Source: Candidatus Nomurabacteria bacterium
GTDB lineage: Bacteria > Patescibacteriota > Minisyncoccia > Phycocordibacterales > UBA9973
Length of the DNA stretch: 8,711 bases
Assembly: GCA_020846955.1 (NCBI GenBank)
Contig: JADLCZ010000050.1
Location: 1 to 8,711 of the forward strand
Reading direction: 5' to 3'
Every line of letters begins with the position of its first letter. The stretch's first letter is position 1. The notes beneath the pieces are model-generated. The model was not told the origin of the DNA. It saw nothing but the letters and a program-made list of their open reading frames with translations, and searched no databases. Made by a program: the position numbers and the translations under genes. Below, one piece after another: positions 1 to 7,153 of this stretch.

Positions 1-621
1 AAGGAGGGTGGAGATACGCCTGCATTCCTCAATTACAAGCCAGAGGGGCACCACAGGGCCTTTCCGGCATCTTTGTGTACCTCGGTGAACAATGAGGTTG
101 TGCACGGGATTCCAAATAAAAAAAGAGTATTAAAAGAGGGTGATATTATTTGTATCGACCTTGGACTCAAGCACAAAGGTCTTTTTACCGATCATGCAAT
201 TACAGTACCAGTCGGCAAAATTTCAAAAAAAGATCAGCAACTTATAAATGATACTCGCGAGGCTATGGAAGTGGGAATCTGGGCAGCAAAGAATGGCAAT
301 ACTACAGGGGACATAGGGCATGCTATTGAATCATTTGTAAATAAAAAGTATGGTATTGTGCGTGAGCTTTCAGGGCATGGTGTGGGGATAGAAATCCACG
401 AGGATCCTTATATTCCCAATTTTGGAAAGGCAGGCAAAGGAGTGAAATTAATTCCTGGAATGATTATTGCAATCGAACCAATGCTGACAAACGGAAAAGC
501 AAATATTGAAGTATTAAATGATGGCTATACCATAATTACAGCTGATGGATCCAAAGCCGCCCACTTCGAGCATACAATTCTAATCACAAAAGACGAGCCA
601 GAAATTTTAACTATGTTATAA
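1..621 (+). CDS. map: Methionine aminopeptidase, type I (5' partial)
   Basis: Removes the N-terminal methionine from new proteins in the cytoplasm, using a two-metal centre. The frame is open from base 1 (reads KEGGDTPAF...), so the gene starts before the window; the TTG at 73 is an internal codon. All expected residues are visible, numbered from base 1: the His of EVVHGIP (about 35), metal ligands Asp of CIDLG (about 53) and Asp of FTDHA (about 64), His of the GHGVGIEIHEDP segment, Glu of IAIEPM, and Glu of HFEHTIL near the C-terminus. The domain runs to its normal end, so only the first part of the protein is missing. The stop TAA is 7 bases before the next gene, which suggests co-transcription. 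Family assignment is secure; no sign of damage. Confidence 0.95.
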   Translation, partial: KEGGDTPAFLNYKPEGHHRAFPASLCTSVNNEVVHGIPNKKRVLKEGDIICIDLGLKHKGLFTDHAITVPVGKISKKDQQLINDTREAMEVGIWAAKNGNTTGDIGHAIESFVNKKYGIVRELSGHGVGIEIHEDPYIPNFGKAGKGVKLIPGMIIAIEPMLTNGKANIEVLNDGYTIITADGSKAAHFEHTILITKDEPEILTML

Positions 622-628
622 TAAAAAC

Positions 629-3352
629 ATGGAAAGTTTTAATTTTAATAATATGCCAAAATTCAAAGATGCTCAGGAAGAGTTGGCATATTTGCGCGCA
701 CAATTAAAAGAACGCGAGCAAAAAATTGTAGAAAGTGGTGCCGACATTACTCGTGAGCAATTGGCTCATGATGCAATCCATGAGTATCGCAAAATTGATC
801 CCACAGAAGTAATGCACCCAAGTGCTGTATTGAAAGAGCATGAAGCCGAGGCCCTAGTATTGCGACTCAAGCCAGAAAATCATGACCACAAAATGGAAGA
901 GCTCCTAGGAATACTGCTCGAGAAGGGCATAAGCAATACTCTGGCACTTGTTGCCAAAATGAATAACCCACACCTCGACGACGACTTCCACCGTTTCCTC
1001 GTGCAATACTTGCATAGCACAAAAAGAGTACCTGGGCTCAAGGAGGGTACACCATTATTTAAATCCTTGGATATGAAGTTGTTCGAGATCTCACTTCCAG
1101 AGCCTACAGAAGATGATAAAAAAGGTTTGAAAGAATTGCTCTCTGCTATGGAGCAATTCTATGCAGGTATGCATTCTGTTGGAGAAGGACGCCACAATTA
1201 TGAACGCAATCACTTTACTCTCGAAATCGCACTTTCGAATAATAGTGATCAATTTATTTTTTATACAGCAGTACCGAGCAACAAGGCTGATCTTTTTGAA
1301 AAGCAAATTTTAGGAGTGCATGCTCATGCAAAGATTGTTGAACTGCCAGATGATTACAATATATTTACTGAAGGAGGTGCAGTAGCTGCCTCTTCCGCTA
1401 AGCTTACTAAATATGATGTTTATCCAATCAAGCTTTATGACAACATAGAGCACGACCCACTTAATATTATCCTCAACGTTTTTACAAAAATGCAAAAAGA
1501 GGGCGAGGGTGCAAGTATACAATTTAGTATTTGCCCAGAAGATGACGACATAATTGCAAAATATAGGATAATTCTAGAAGATGTAAAGAGTGGTATGTCT
1601 GTGCGTACAGCAAGCTCGATGGTACGCCAAGTTGGCAAAGAGTTTGGTAAATTGGCAAAAGAAATATTTTTTGGCGCAAGTAAGAATAAAGAAGAGAAGA
1701 AGACAAATGACAGAGCTGTCGAGGCTATTACAGAGAAATTGAAAAGTACAATAATGGCAACCAATATTCGTATTGTTACTTCAGCTGGAACTCTCGACAG
1801 AGCAAGGCAAATTCTAAGTGATTTGGAATCATCTTTTAATCAATTTACTGAAGCTGATCGAAATGGATTTTTGTTTGATAGGCCAAGTGGAACAGAGCTT
1901 GCTAATTTGGTCCATAATTTCTCTTATCGTACCTTTGACAATGATTTTAAAATGCCATTGAATTTAAAAGAGCTTGCAACAATATTCCACTTCCCATATG
2001 GCATACAAGACTCTCCACAGCTCAAACAGGCCAAAGCTGGTATTGCTCCTGCTCCAATTGAAATGGGTGGAGAGGGTATTGTGATAGGCCACAATGATTA
2101 TCGTGGCAAGGATACAAATATTCATTTTGCTCCCGAGGATCGTATGCGCCATTTCTATGTTATCGGTCAGACTGGTACGGGTAAGACAACTATAATGAAG
2201 AATATGATTGCGCAGGACATAGCGGCTGGTCACGGGGTATGTTATATCGACCCACACGGTACGGATATTCAAGACATACTTTCTTATGTACCCAAAGAGC
2301 GTATAGATGATGTGATTTATTTTGATCCAGCTTATACGGCTCGACCTATGGGGCTCAATATGCTTGAATTTGACCCAAAATATCCCGAGCAAAAGACTTT
2401 TGTCGTCAATGAATTGATGGGAATCTTCAACAAACTTTTCGATATGAAGACAAGTGGTGGTCCGATGTTTGAACAATATTTCAAGAACTCGGCATTTCTC
2501 ATCATGGAAGATCCAGAGAGTGGTTGTACATTGTTGGAAATTTCGCGCGTGCTTTCCGATAAGGCATTTCGTGATATGAAATTGTCTAAATGTCGCAACC
2601 CAATTATCAAACAATTCTGGGCAAATGCCGAGCAAACAACAGGGGATCAATCTCTTGCCAACTTTGTTCCATATTTAACATCCAAATTCGACAACTTTAT
2701 TTCCAATGATATTATGCGCCCAGTCGTTCTTCAAGAAAAATCGGTATTTAATTTCCGAGAGATTATGGATAACAAGAAGATTTTGCTCGTTAACCTTTCA
2801 AAGGGTCGTCTTGGCGAAATCAATGCTAATCTGATTGGTATGCTCTTGGTAGGTAAAATCCAGATGGCAGCGCTTTCTCGTGTAGATATGTATGGCCAAA
2901 AAATGGAAGATTTCTTCCTTTACATCGATGAGTTCCAGAATGTCACTACAGATTCTATTGAATCAATTCTTTCCGAGGCTCGTAAGTATAGGCTATCGCT
3001 TACTGTGGCGCACCAATATATTGCACAGCTCGAGGACAATATCAAAAATGCAGTCTTCGGTAACGTCGGGTCACTTGCAGTATTTCGTGTAGGTGCGGAG
3101 GACGCAGAATTCCTCGAGAGTAAATTCAAACCAGTTTTTACTGCCAAAGATATTATGAAAATTGATAATCGTAATGCATATGTAAGTATGCTAATAAAAG
3201 GCCAGCCGACCAAGCCATTCAATATTGCAACATTTGCTCCACCAAAAGGTAATATGGAGATGGTAGAGGCGCTCAAAGAGCTATCATACTTGAAATACGG
3301 ACGAGATCGTGAAGAGGTAGAGAACGAAATAATGGATAAATATAGGCAATAA
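629..3352 (+). CDS. Soluble VirD4/TraG-like (type IV secretion/conjugation-type) P-loop ATPase, 907 aa
   Basis: Large ATPase related to the DNA-translocating coupling proteins and HerA/VirB4-like motors of conjugation systems. Seen: a charged, coiled-coil-like N-terminus (about residues 12-35), about 450 residues without a familiar motif, then the motor domain. Walker A is GQTGTGKTT at 513-521, followed by a CYIDPHG strand. Walker B is FFLYIDEFQN (Asp767-Glu768), and the AHQY glutamine motif is at 794-797. The C-terminal part (GSLAVFRVGAEDAEFLESKF) is typical of TraG/TrwB-type ATP-binding domains. No membrane segment is visible, unlike classical VirD4. The start is 7 bases after map, without a ribosome binding site. 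No relaxase, pilin or other secretion gene is nearby, so its partner and substrate are unknown. A chromosomal role in DNA or protein export, or in pilus/competence function, is inference. ATPase identity is certain; the exact subfamily is not. Confidence 0.85.
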   Translation: MESFNFNNMPKFKDAQEELAYLRAQLKEREQKIVESGADITREQLAHDAIHEYRKIDPTEVMHPSAVLKEHEAEALVLRLKPENHDHKMEELLGILLEKGISNTLALVAKMNNPHLDDDFHRFLVQYLHSTKRVPGLKEGTPLFKSLDMKLFEISLPEPTEDDKKGLKELLSAMEQFYAGMHSVGEGRHNYERNHFTLEIALSNNSDQFIFYTAVPSNKADLFEKQILGVHAHAKIVELPDDYNIFTEGGAVAASSAKLTKYDVYPIKLYDNIEHDPLNIILNVFTKMQKEGEGASIQFSICPEDDDIIAKYRIILEDVKSGMSVRTASSMVRQVGKEFGKLAKEIFFGASKNKEEKKTNDRAVEAITEKLKSTIMATNIRIVTSAGTLDRARQILSDLESSFNQFTEADRNGFLFDRPSGTELANLVHNFSYRTFDNDFKMPLNLKELATIFHFPYGIQDSPQLKQAKAGIAPAPIEMGGEGIVIGHNDYRGKDTNIHFAPEDRMRHFYVIGQTGTGKTTIMKNMIAQDIAAGHGVCYIDPHGTDIQDILSYVPKERIDDVIYFDPAYTARPMGLNMLEFDPKYPEQKTFVVNELMGIFNKLFDMKTSGGPMFEQYFKNSAFLIMEDPESGCTLLEISRVLSDKAFRDMKLSKCRNPIIKQFWANAEQTTGDQSLANFVPYLTSKFDNFISNDIMRPVVLQEKSVFNFREIMDNKKILLVNLSKGRLGEINANLIGMLLVGKIQMAALSRVDMYGQKMEDFFLYIDEFQNVTTDSIESILSEARKYRLSLTVAHQYIAQLEDNIKNAVFGNVGSLAVFRVGAEDAEFLESKFKPVFTAKDIMKIDNRNAYVSMLIKGQPTKPFNIATFAPPKGNMEMVEALKELSYLKYGRDREEVENEIMDKYRQ

Positions 3353-3357
3353 TAGAT

Positions 3358-3386
3358 TTGTTTTTTAACAGCTTTTTTGCTATAAT
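3358..3386 (+). promoter_or_regulatory. Extended -10 promoter for ndk
   Basis: A perfect TATAAT (3381-3386) is preceded by TGC (3378-3380), giving an extended -10 box. A weak -35, TTGTTT (3358-3363), lies exactly 17 bases upstream. Transcription would begin near 3393, leaving a leader of about 43 nt before ndk. It begins 6 bases after the stop of the upstream ATPase gene, so ndk has its own promoter. Confidence 0.75.
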
Positions 3387-3435
3387 ACGAGCATAATTAC
3401 TTATTATTTATTATGCGCTTAGCGCTATTTTTATT

Positions 3436-4020
3436 ATGAAACATCCAAAAGAAGAGGTTACATATGTAATGTTAAAGCCAGATGGAGTCCGCAAGGGCCT
3501 AATCGGTGAAGTTATCAAACGTTTTGAACAACGAGATTTGAAAATTGTCGCACTTGAAATGTTCCAACCAGAGTTTGATAAAGTAAATGACCACTACCCA
3601 AAAAACGAAGAGTGGATCACTCGTTTGGGTAACAAGACACTTACAACTTACGAGAAATATGGATATGATGCTATGGCTGATTTCGGAACTGCTGATCCTG
3701 CAAAGATTGGTCCGGAGATTCGTAAATGGCTTATTTATTACATGACTTCGGCACCATTGGTAAAGATGATTGTAAAAGGAGTGCATGCAGTTGATGTAGT
3801 TCGAAAAGTTGCAGGCGATACTATGCCTTACAAAGCTGATATGGGTACAATAAGAGGAGATTTTTCTATCGACTCACCAGCATTAGCCAATATGGAAAAG
3901 CGTGCAGTTATGAATATTGTTCACTGTTCTGAAACTCCAGAGGAAGCTGAACATGAAATAAAGCATTGGTTTGGTAATATTAAAATTCCAGATTACAAGC
4001 GTTTTGGTGTTGATGAATAA
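3436..4020 (+). CDS. ndk: Nucleoside diphosphate kinase with an internal insertion
   Basis: Transfers the gamma phosphate from ATP to nucleoside diphosphates through a phospho-histidine, balancing NTP and dNTP pools in the cytoplasm. Seen: the N-terminal strand YVMLKPDGV with the phosphate-binding Lys14, the TIRGDF segment with Arg140, and the active-site segment NIVHCSETPEEA with catalytic His163. The usual motif reads HGSD; here it is HCSE, a mild change beside an intact His. At 194 residues it is about 50 longer than the usual 140-150. Most of the excess is a block at residues 56-96 (NEEWITRLGNKTL to IGPEIRK) between the early helix and the MTSAPL strand, plus a short C-terminal tail. I recall similar long forms from Patescibacteria. 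It has its own promoter and a terminator hairpin right after the stop. No ribosome binding site is visible. Confidence 0.93.
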   Translation: MKHPKEEVTYVMLKPDGVRKGLIGEVIKRFEQRDLKIVALEMFQPEFDKVNDHYPKNEEWITRLGNKTLTTYEKYGYDAMADFGTADPAKIGPEIRKWLIYYMTSAPLVKMIVKGVHAVDVVRKVAGDTMPYKADMGTIRGDFSIDSPALANMEKRAVMNIVHCSETPEEAEHEIKHWFGNIKIPDYKRFGVDE

Positions 4021-4029
4021 TATATATTA

Positions 4030-4059
4030 ACAAAATCCTCCCAAAATGGAGGATTTTGT
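4030..4059 (+). terminator. Perfect 12-bp hairpin after ndk
   Basis: The arms ACAAAATCCTCC (4030-4041) and GGAGGATTTTGT (4048-4059) pair perfectly around a 6-nt loop. The 3' arm contains TTTT, but the sequence after the stem is ATTAATTAAATTT rather than a clean T run, so termination may be incomplete. That would let some transcripts continue into the phosphatase gene, for which no separate promoter is evident. Confidence 0.75.
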
Positions 4060-4072
4060 ATTAATTAAATTT

Positions 4073-4654
4073 ATGATCAAGGTAATACTTTTCGATGCAG
4101 ATGGAGTCCTCGTAAATGGAGAGCGTTTTAGTGTAGTACTCGAGAGGGAACATGGGATATCTATAAATAAAACATTACCATTTTTTAATGGGGAATTTCA
4201 GAATTGTTTAATTGGTAATGCTGACTTAAAAGAAACAGTAGAACCTCATTTATCGGATTGGGGATGGGAACAGGGAACTGATGCATTCCTCGATTATTGG
4301 TTCAATGCCGAACATACAATAAACGAGGAGTTGATTGAGTATATACAGGAATTAAGACAGAAAGGAATTCAATGTTTCGTGGCTACAAATAACGAGAAAT
4401 ATCGATTTGGCTATATGCTCGATAAAATGGGCTTTGCAAAGAGTTTCGACAAGACATACTCATCAGCACACCTAGGATCAAAGAAGCCCGATTTGGAATT
4501 TTTCCAAAAAATATACAATGAATTAGAAAATGTTGGGAAAGATGAAATACTTTTCATTGATGATGATCATAAAAATGTTGAAAATGCAAAAGAATTTGGT
4601 ATTAATGCAGAAATTTATCAATCAGTAGATCAAATTAAGAAATATTTTCTTTAA
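4073..4654 (+). CDS. HAD-superfamily hydrolase (subfamily IA-like phosphatase)
   Basis: Probable small-molecule phosphatase or phosphomutase using an aspartyl-phosphate intermediate; the substrate cannot be read from the sequence. Numbered from the start chosen here: motif I FDADGV with nucleophile Asp8 and acid Asp10, a helical cap region (about 15-90), motif II CFVATNN with Thr105, motif III GSKKPD with Lys137 or Lys138, and motif IV LFIDDDHKNVENA with Asp163-165. The 193-residue length is normal for the class. An in-frame ATG at 4046 would add nine residues, but it lies inside the ndk terminator hairpin. MIKVILFDADGV is the standard beginning of the fold, so 4073 is preferred. Phosphoglycolate phosphatase or beta-phosphoglucomutase-type activity are possibilities only. 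Confidence 0.85.
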   Translation: MIKVILFDADGVLVNGERFSVVLEREHGISINKTLPFFNGEFQNCLIGNADLKETVEPHLSDWGWEQGTDAFLDYWFNAEHTINEELIEYIQELRQKGIQCFVATNNEKYRFGYMLDKMGFAKSFDKTYSSAHLGSKKPDLEFFQKIYNELENVGKDEILFIDDDHKNVENAKEFGINAEIYQSVDQIKKYFL

Positions 4655-4700
4655 ATCATACTTGTAAGGCTGTCAAAAGTGTGTTTTTTCATATAAATGC

Positions 4701-4728
4701 TTGCACTACTTTTATATTCCAGTATACT
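4701..4728 (+). promoter_or_regulatory. Promoter of the 6S-like RNA
   Basis: TTGCAC (4701-4706) and TATACT (4723-4728) are separated by 16 bases, a good sigma70-type pair. The start predicted about seven bases later (near 4735) falls on the first base pairs of the closing stem of the RNA below. That agreement supports both calls. Confidence 0.7.
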
Positions 4729-4734
4729 TTAGAT

Positions 4735-4861
4735 AGGGTTATTAGCGGCCTGTTACCTAGAACACATATTTTAAGGGAGCATCGGTCAATTGTCACTGTG
4801 GTGAGAGTTGCAATGCACCCACTTAGCGTAACGCTATGGTAATATTTCCGAGGTAGCCCTA
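4735..4861 (+). ncRNA. Candidate 6S RNA (ssrS-like) structured non-coding RNA
   Basis: 6S RNA binds sigma70 RNA polymerase by imitating an open promoter. Folding by eye gives a closing stem of AGGGTTA (4735-4741) with TAGCCCT (4854-4860), CGG (4746-4748) with CCG (4848-4850), and TGTTACC (4751-4757) with GGTAATA (4838-4844). A central bubble follows: its 5' strand (4758-4774) is unpaired, and its 3' strand holds a small hairpin, TAGCG-TAA-CGCTA (4824-4836). The terminal stem pairs GGG with CCC (4775/4820), GCAT with ATGC (4779/4816), CAATT with AGTTG (4787/4810) and TCAC with GTGA (4793/4804), with loop TGTG. This bubble with a 3'-strand hairpin is the known 6S shape. A promoter precedes it and a terminator follows, giving a transcript of about 170 nt. 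Alternative: an attenuator or riboswitch for the membrane-protein gene downstream. The structure is seen; the 6S identity is inferred. Confidence 0.6.
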
Positions 4862-4868
4862 AAAGATG

Positions 4869-4905
4869 AATTCTCTATCTATCTGATTGAGGATTTTTCT
4901 TTTTT
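4869..4905 (+). terminator. Intrinsic terminator after the 6S-like RNA
   Basis: AATTCTC (4869-4875) pairs with GAGGATT (4889-4895) with one U-G pair, and ATC/GAT pair further in. The stem runs into TTTTT-C-TTTTTT (4894-4905). This is a convincing Rho-independent terminator, 37 bases before the next start codon. It ends the RNA unit, or would act as the expression platform if the RNA is a riboswitch. Confidence 0.75.
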
Positions 4906-4942
4906 AATAGTAAAAATTGTTTATATTTGTTACTATATTTAT

Positions 4943-5320
4943 ATGAAATCACGGAAAAATATTCTTTCACTTCTTGCTTCGTCTGTCATATTCCTTTGTA
5001 TTGTTAATTTTATTGCAATTAAAGGTTTGTGGTACTATATTTTTTGGTATTTTGATATGCCAATGCACTTTATAGGGGGGATGACAGTACTCTTTTTGTT
5101 AGTTTATATTTTCTATGAAAAAATTTCTCAAGCAAAAAAATTCCCTGTATGGCAATTACTCATAGCTGTGTTTATAATTGGATTTGGTTGGGAATTATAC
5201 GAACAATTAGTATCTGTATTAATATCACACAACCCCCAAATATATCTTGATTCAGCCTCTGATTTGTTTTTTGATTTAGCTGGTGGAATATTTGGGCTAT
5301 TATATATAACAAGAAAATAG
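4943..5320 (+). CDS. Four-helix membrane protein, YjdF/VanZ-like pattern, function unknown
   Basis: Small integral membrane protein of 125 residues with hydrophobic segments at about 7-29, 43-58, 69-83 and 106-122. Conserved-looking polar residues sit at the helix ends: Asp38 and His42-xx-Gly45-Gly46 (FDMPMHFIGG), Glu84 and Glu87 (GWELYEQ), and Asp103, Asp107, Asp111 with Gly114-Gly115 (DSASDLFFDLAGG). This DxxxH / ExxE / DxxxDxxxDxxGG layout resembles the YjdF (DUF2238) and VanZ-like membrane families, whose reactions are poorly known; the link is by pattern only. It starts 37 bases after the terminator of the structured RNA, with no clear promoter or ribosome binding site. It ends in TAG 12 bases before the RNase gene, so the two are probably co-transcribed. 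Confidence 0.75.
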   Translation: MKSRKNILSLLASSVIFLCIVNFIAIKGLWYYIFWYFDMPMHFIGGMTVLFLLVYIFYEKISQAKKFPVWQLLIAVFIIGFGWELYEQLVSVLISHNPQIYLDSASDLFFDLAGGIFGLLYITRK

Positions 5321-5332
5321 TATAATAAATAA

Positions 5333-6709
5333 ATGGAAATCAAAGATACGGAATTAAAGATAACTTTTGCAAATGGTGCCGGTACTGTGACTGGTGCTAA
5401 TTTTTTACTAGAAGGGAATGGCAAGAAATTCTTGATTGATTGTGGACTTGTTCAAGGCGAGAGGATTGCTGATGAATTGAATTGGACCCCGTTTACTTAT
5501 GATCCAAGTAGTATTGATATTCTTTTTATAACACACGCACACATTGATCACATTGGCCGTATACCCAAAATAATACAAGATGGATTCAAAGGTAGAATAA
5601 TTTCTACAATTCCAACACAGGATATTGTACAAATTATGCTAGAAGATACCGCTCATATATTGTCGCGCGATAATGAGCATCATTTAAAAGATATTTATTC
5701 AGCTGAGAACATTAAGCGGGCTATGGAACTATGGGAGGGAGTAGAGTACCATCAAGTAATCAATGTGGATCATGGCTTTCAATTTTCTTTCAAAGATACT
5801 GGTCACATATTGGGTTCGGGTATGGTAGAGATAGTTTACAATGGCAAGAAGATCATTTTTACAGGAGATCTAGGTAATTCGCCATCACCAATACTTCCAG
5901 ATAATGAGAAGGTTGAAGATGCTGATTATTTGATTATGGAATCAGTATATGGAGATCGCAACCACGAGGACCGCAATGAGAGAAAAGTTAAATTAGCAAA
6001 AGTAATTAATGAAAACTACAAGAGAGCCGGCACACTTATGATACCAGTATTTTCTCTTGAGCGTACACAAGAACTAATTTTCGAAATAAACGAAATGGTA
6101 GAGGAGAAGGCGATACCGTTTATGCCAATATTTCTAGATTCACCTTTGGCTATTAAATTGACACGGATTTATAAAACTCATAGCAAATATTTCAACCAGA
6201 ATGCACGCGACATTATTGCAAGCGGGGATGACATTTTCAACTTCCCTGGGCTTAAAATGACAGAGGAGACAGAGGAATCCAAAGCGATACTCTCTGTGCC
6301 AAACCCAAAGATAATTATGGCAGGGAGTGGTATGAGTAATGGTGGTAGAATTCTTCATCACGAGAAGAATTATCTTCCAAACCCACAAGACACAATATTA
6401 CTTATTGGATATCAATCTGTTGGGACATTGGGGCGATTGATACAAGAAGGGGTGAAGAAGGTCCATATTATGAATGAGGAAATACCTATCAATGCTCATG
6501 TCGAAATGATTAGTGGTTATTCGGGACATAAGGACTCCGACCACTTAGTAGAATTTGTAGCTGACACTGCCAAGACAGTGAAGAAAGTATTTACAGTAAT
6601 GGGCGAACCAAAAGCCGCATTATTCCTAGCGCAAAAATTGAAAGACAATCTAGGTGTAGAAACGGAGAGCCCAATGGCAGGAGATACAATCATTCTAGAT
6701 TGCAAATAA
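5333..6709 (+). CDS. Beta-CASP metallo-beta-lactamase-fold RNase (COG1236/CPSF73-like)
   Basis: Probable zinc-dependent ribonuclease acting in RNA processing or decay. Seen: the metal motif THAHIDH (His68, His70, Asp72, His73), then His158 in DTGHILGSG, and Asp179 in FTGDLGNS. The beta-CASP insertion begins at MESVYGDR (motif A, Glu203). The RNA-specificity region follows: AGSGMSNGGRILHH, LIGYQSVGTLGR, NAHVEMISGYSGHKD, with His389 (motif B-like) and His399 (motif C). All metal-binding and catalytic positions are intact, and 458 residues is the usual length for this class. It lacks the extra C-terminal domain of RNase J, so a CPSF73/YSH1-type RNase fits better. It lies in a tight group with the membrane protein (12-base gap) and the 137-residue protein (3-base gap). 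The RNA target is unknown. Confidence 0.92.
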   Translation: MEIKDTELKITFANGAGTVTGANFLLEGNGKKFLIDCGLVQGERIADELNWTPFTYDPSSIDILFITHAHIDHIGRIPKIIQDGFKGRIISTIPTQDIVQIMLEDTAHILSRDNEHHLKDIYSAENIKRAMELWEGVEYHQVINVDHGFQFSFKDTGHILGSGMVEIVYNGKKIIFTGDLGNSPSPILPDNEKVEDADYLIMESVYGDRNHEDRNERKVKLAKVINENYKRAGTLMIPVFSLERTQELIFEINEMVEEKAIPFMPIFLDSPLAIKLTRIYKTHSKYFNQNARDIIASGDDIFNFPGLKMTEETEESKAILSVPNPKIIMAGSGMSNGGRILHHEKNYLPNPQDTILLIGYQSVGTLGRLIQEGVKKVHIMNEEIPINAHVEMISGYSGHKDSDHLVEFVADTAKTVKKVFTVMGEPKAALFLAQKLKDNLGVETESPMAGDTIILDCK

Positions 6710-6712
6710 ACT

Positions 6713-7126
6713 ATGCTGCAAATTGTACATAATTTAATAAAAGTTTTCTATCCAATGGAAGATGGATCTCATATTAAGGATTACCAAAAAGAGCTAATTA
6801 TTTTTGAAGATGAAATAATTATTAAAATAAAAAATAGAGCGTTAAAACACATTGTCGAAAAGAGAAAACAGGATAATTACACAGAAGAAGATTTGTTTAA
6901 ATTATTCTCTGATATATTTGATGTTTTACATTCAAAAAGCTATAAGATCGTTGAAAACAAAGATATAGAAGATGATATATTTTTATTATTTGAAATAGTT
7001 GAAAATAAAAATACTGGGGTTGTTCTTGTTTTAGAAATTATTCGACAATCAGCAAATCATTACTATATAAAAACAGGATTCTATAGATCAGCAAGAAAGA
7101 TACAAAAGCTATTAAAAGAACAATAA
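6713..7126 (+). CDS. Hypothetical protein, 137 aa, possibly a BECR-like fold
   Basis: Not recognised with certainty. It starts 3 bases after the RNase stop, so it should be translated from the same mRNA; Met15 (6755) is a second possible start. Seen: a charged protein, no membrane segment, with the order strand, helix (RALKHIVEKRK, His46), helix (EEDLFKLFSDIFDVL, 58-72), strands (LLFEIVENK and VVLVLEIIRQ), and a final strand and helix with IKTGFYRSARKIQKLLK (Thr121). This order, with a helix His and a late Thr-x-Phe/Tyr, is reminiscent of barnase/EndoU/colicin/RelE-like (BECR) nucleases found in phages and toxins. That is a suggestion from shape, not a family match. It is more AT- and lysine-rich than the RNase before it, which may mean faster evolution or later acquisition. 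Confidence 0.7.
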   Translation: MLQIVHNLIKVFYPMEDGSHIKDYQKELIIFEDEIIIKIKNRALKHIVEKRKQDNYTEEDLFKLFSDIFDVLHSKSYKIVENKDIEDDIFLLFEIVENKNTGVVLVLEIIRQSANHYYIKTGFYRSARKIQKLLKEQ

Positions 7127-7129
7127 ACG

Positions 7130-7153
7130 AAAAACACCCGCGAGGGTGTTTTT
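7130..7153 (+). terminator. Bidirectional intrinsic terminator with GNRA loop
   Basis: AAAAACACCC (7130-7139) and GGGTGTTTTT (7144-7153) form a perfect 10-bp stem closed by a GCGA tetraloop. The A and T runs inside the arms supply a T tract in both directions. It ends the three-gene + strand group and would also end the leftward small RNA candidate that starts near 7222. Confidence 0.88.

Noticed and set aside
73..621. TTG at 73 as the start of map
   Set aside because: The frame is open back to base 1 and the upstream residues belong to the aminopeptidase fold, so the gene is cut by the window edge.
1964..2650. Minus-strand open frame of 228 codons opposite the ATPase gene
   Set aside because: It overlaps the conserved Walker A region on the other strand, and its translation is rich in Cys, His and Ile without any motif; it is a shadow.
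2892..3276. Other frames overlapping the ATPase Walker B region on both strands
   Set aside because: Fully inside a well-supported gene, with no motif and no start signal.
4655..4700. Terminator just after the phosphatase gene
   Set aside because: There is a T run (4684-4689) but no convincing stem before it.
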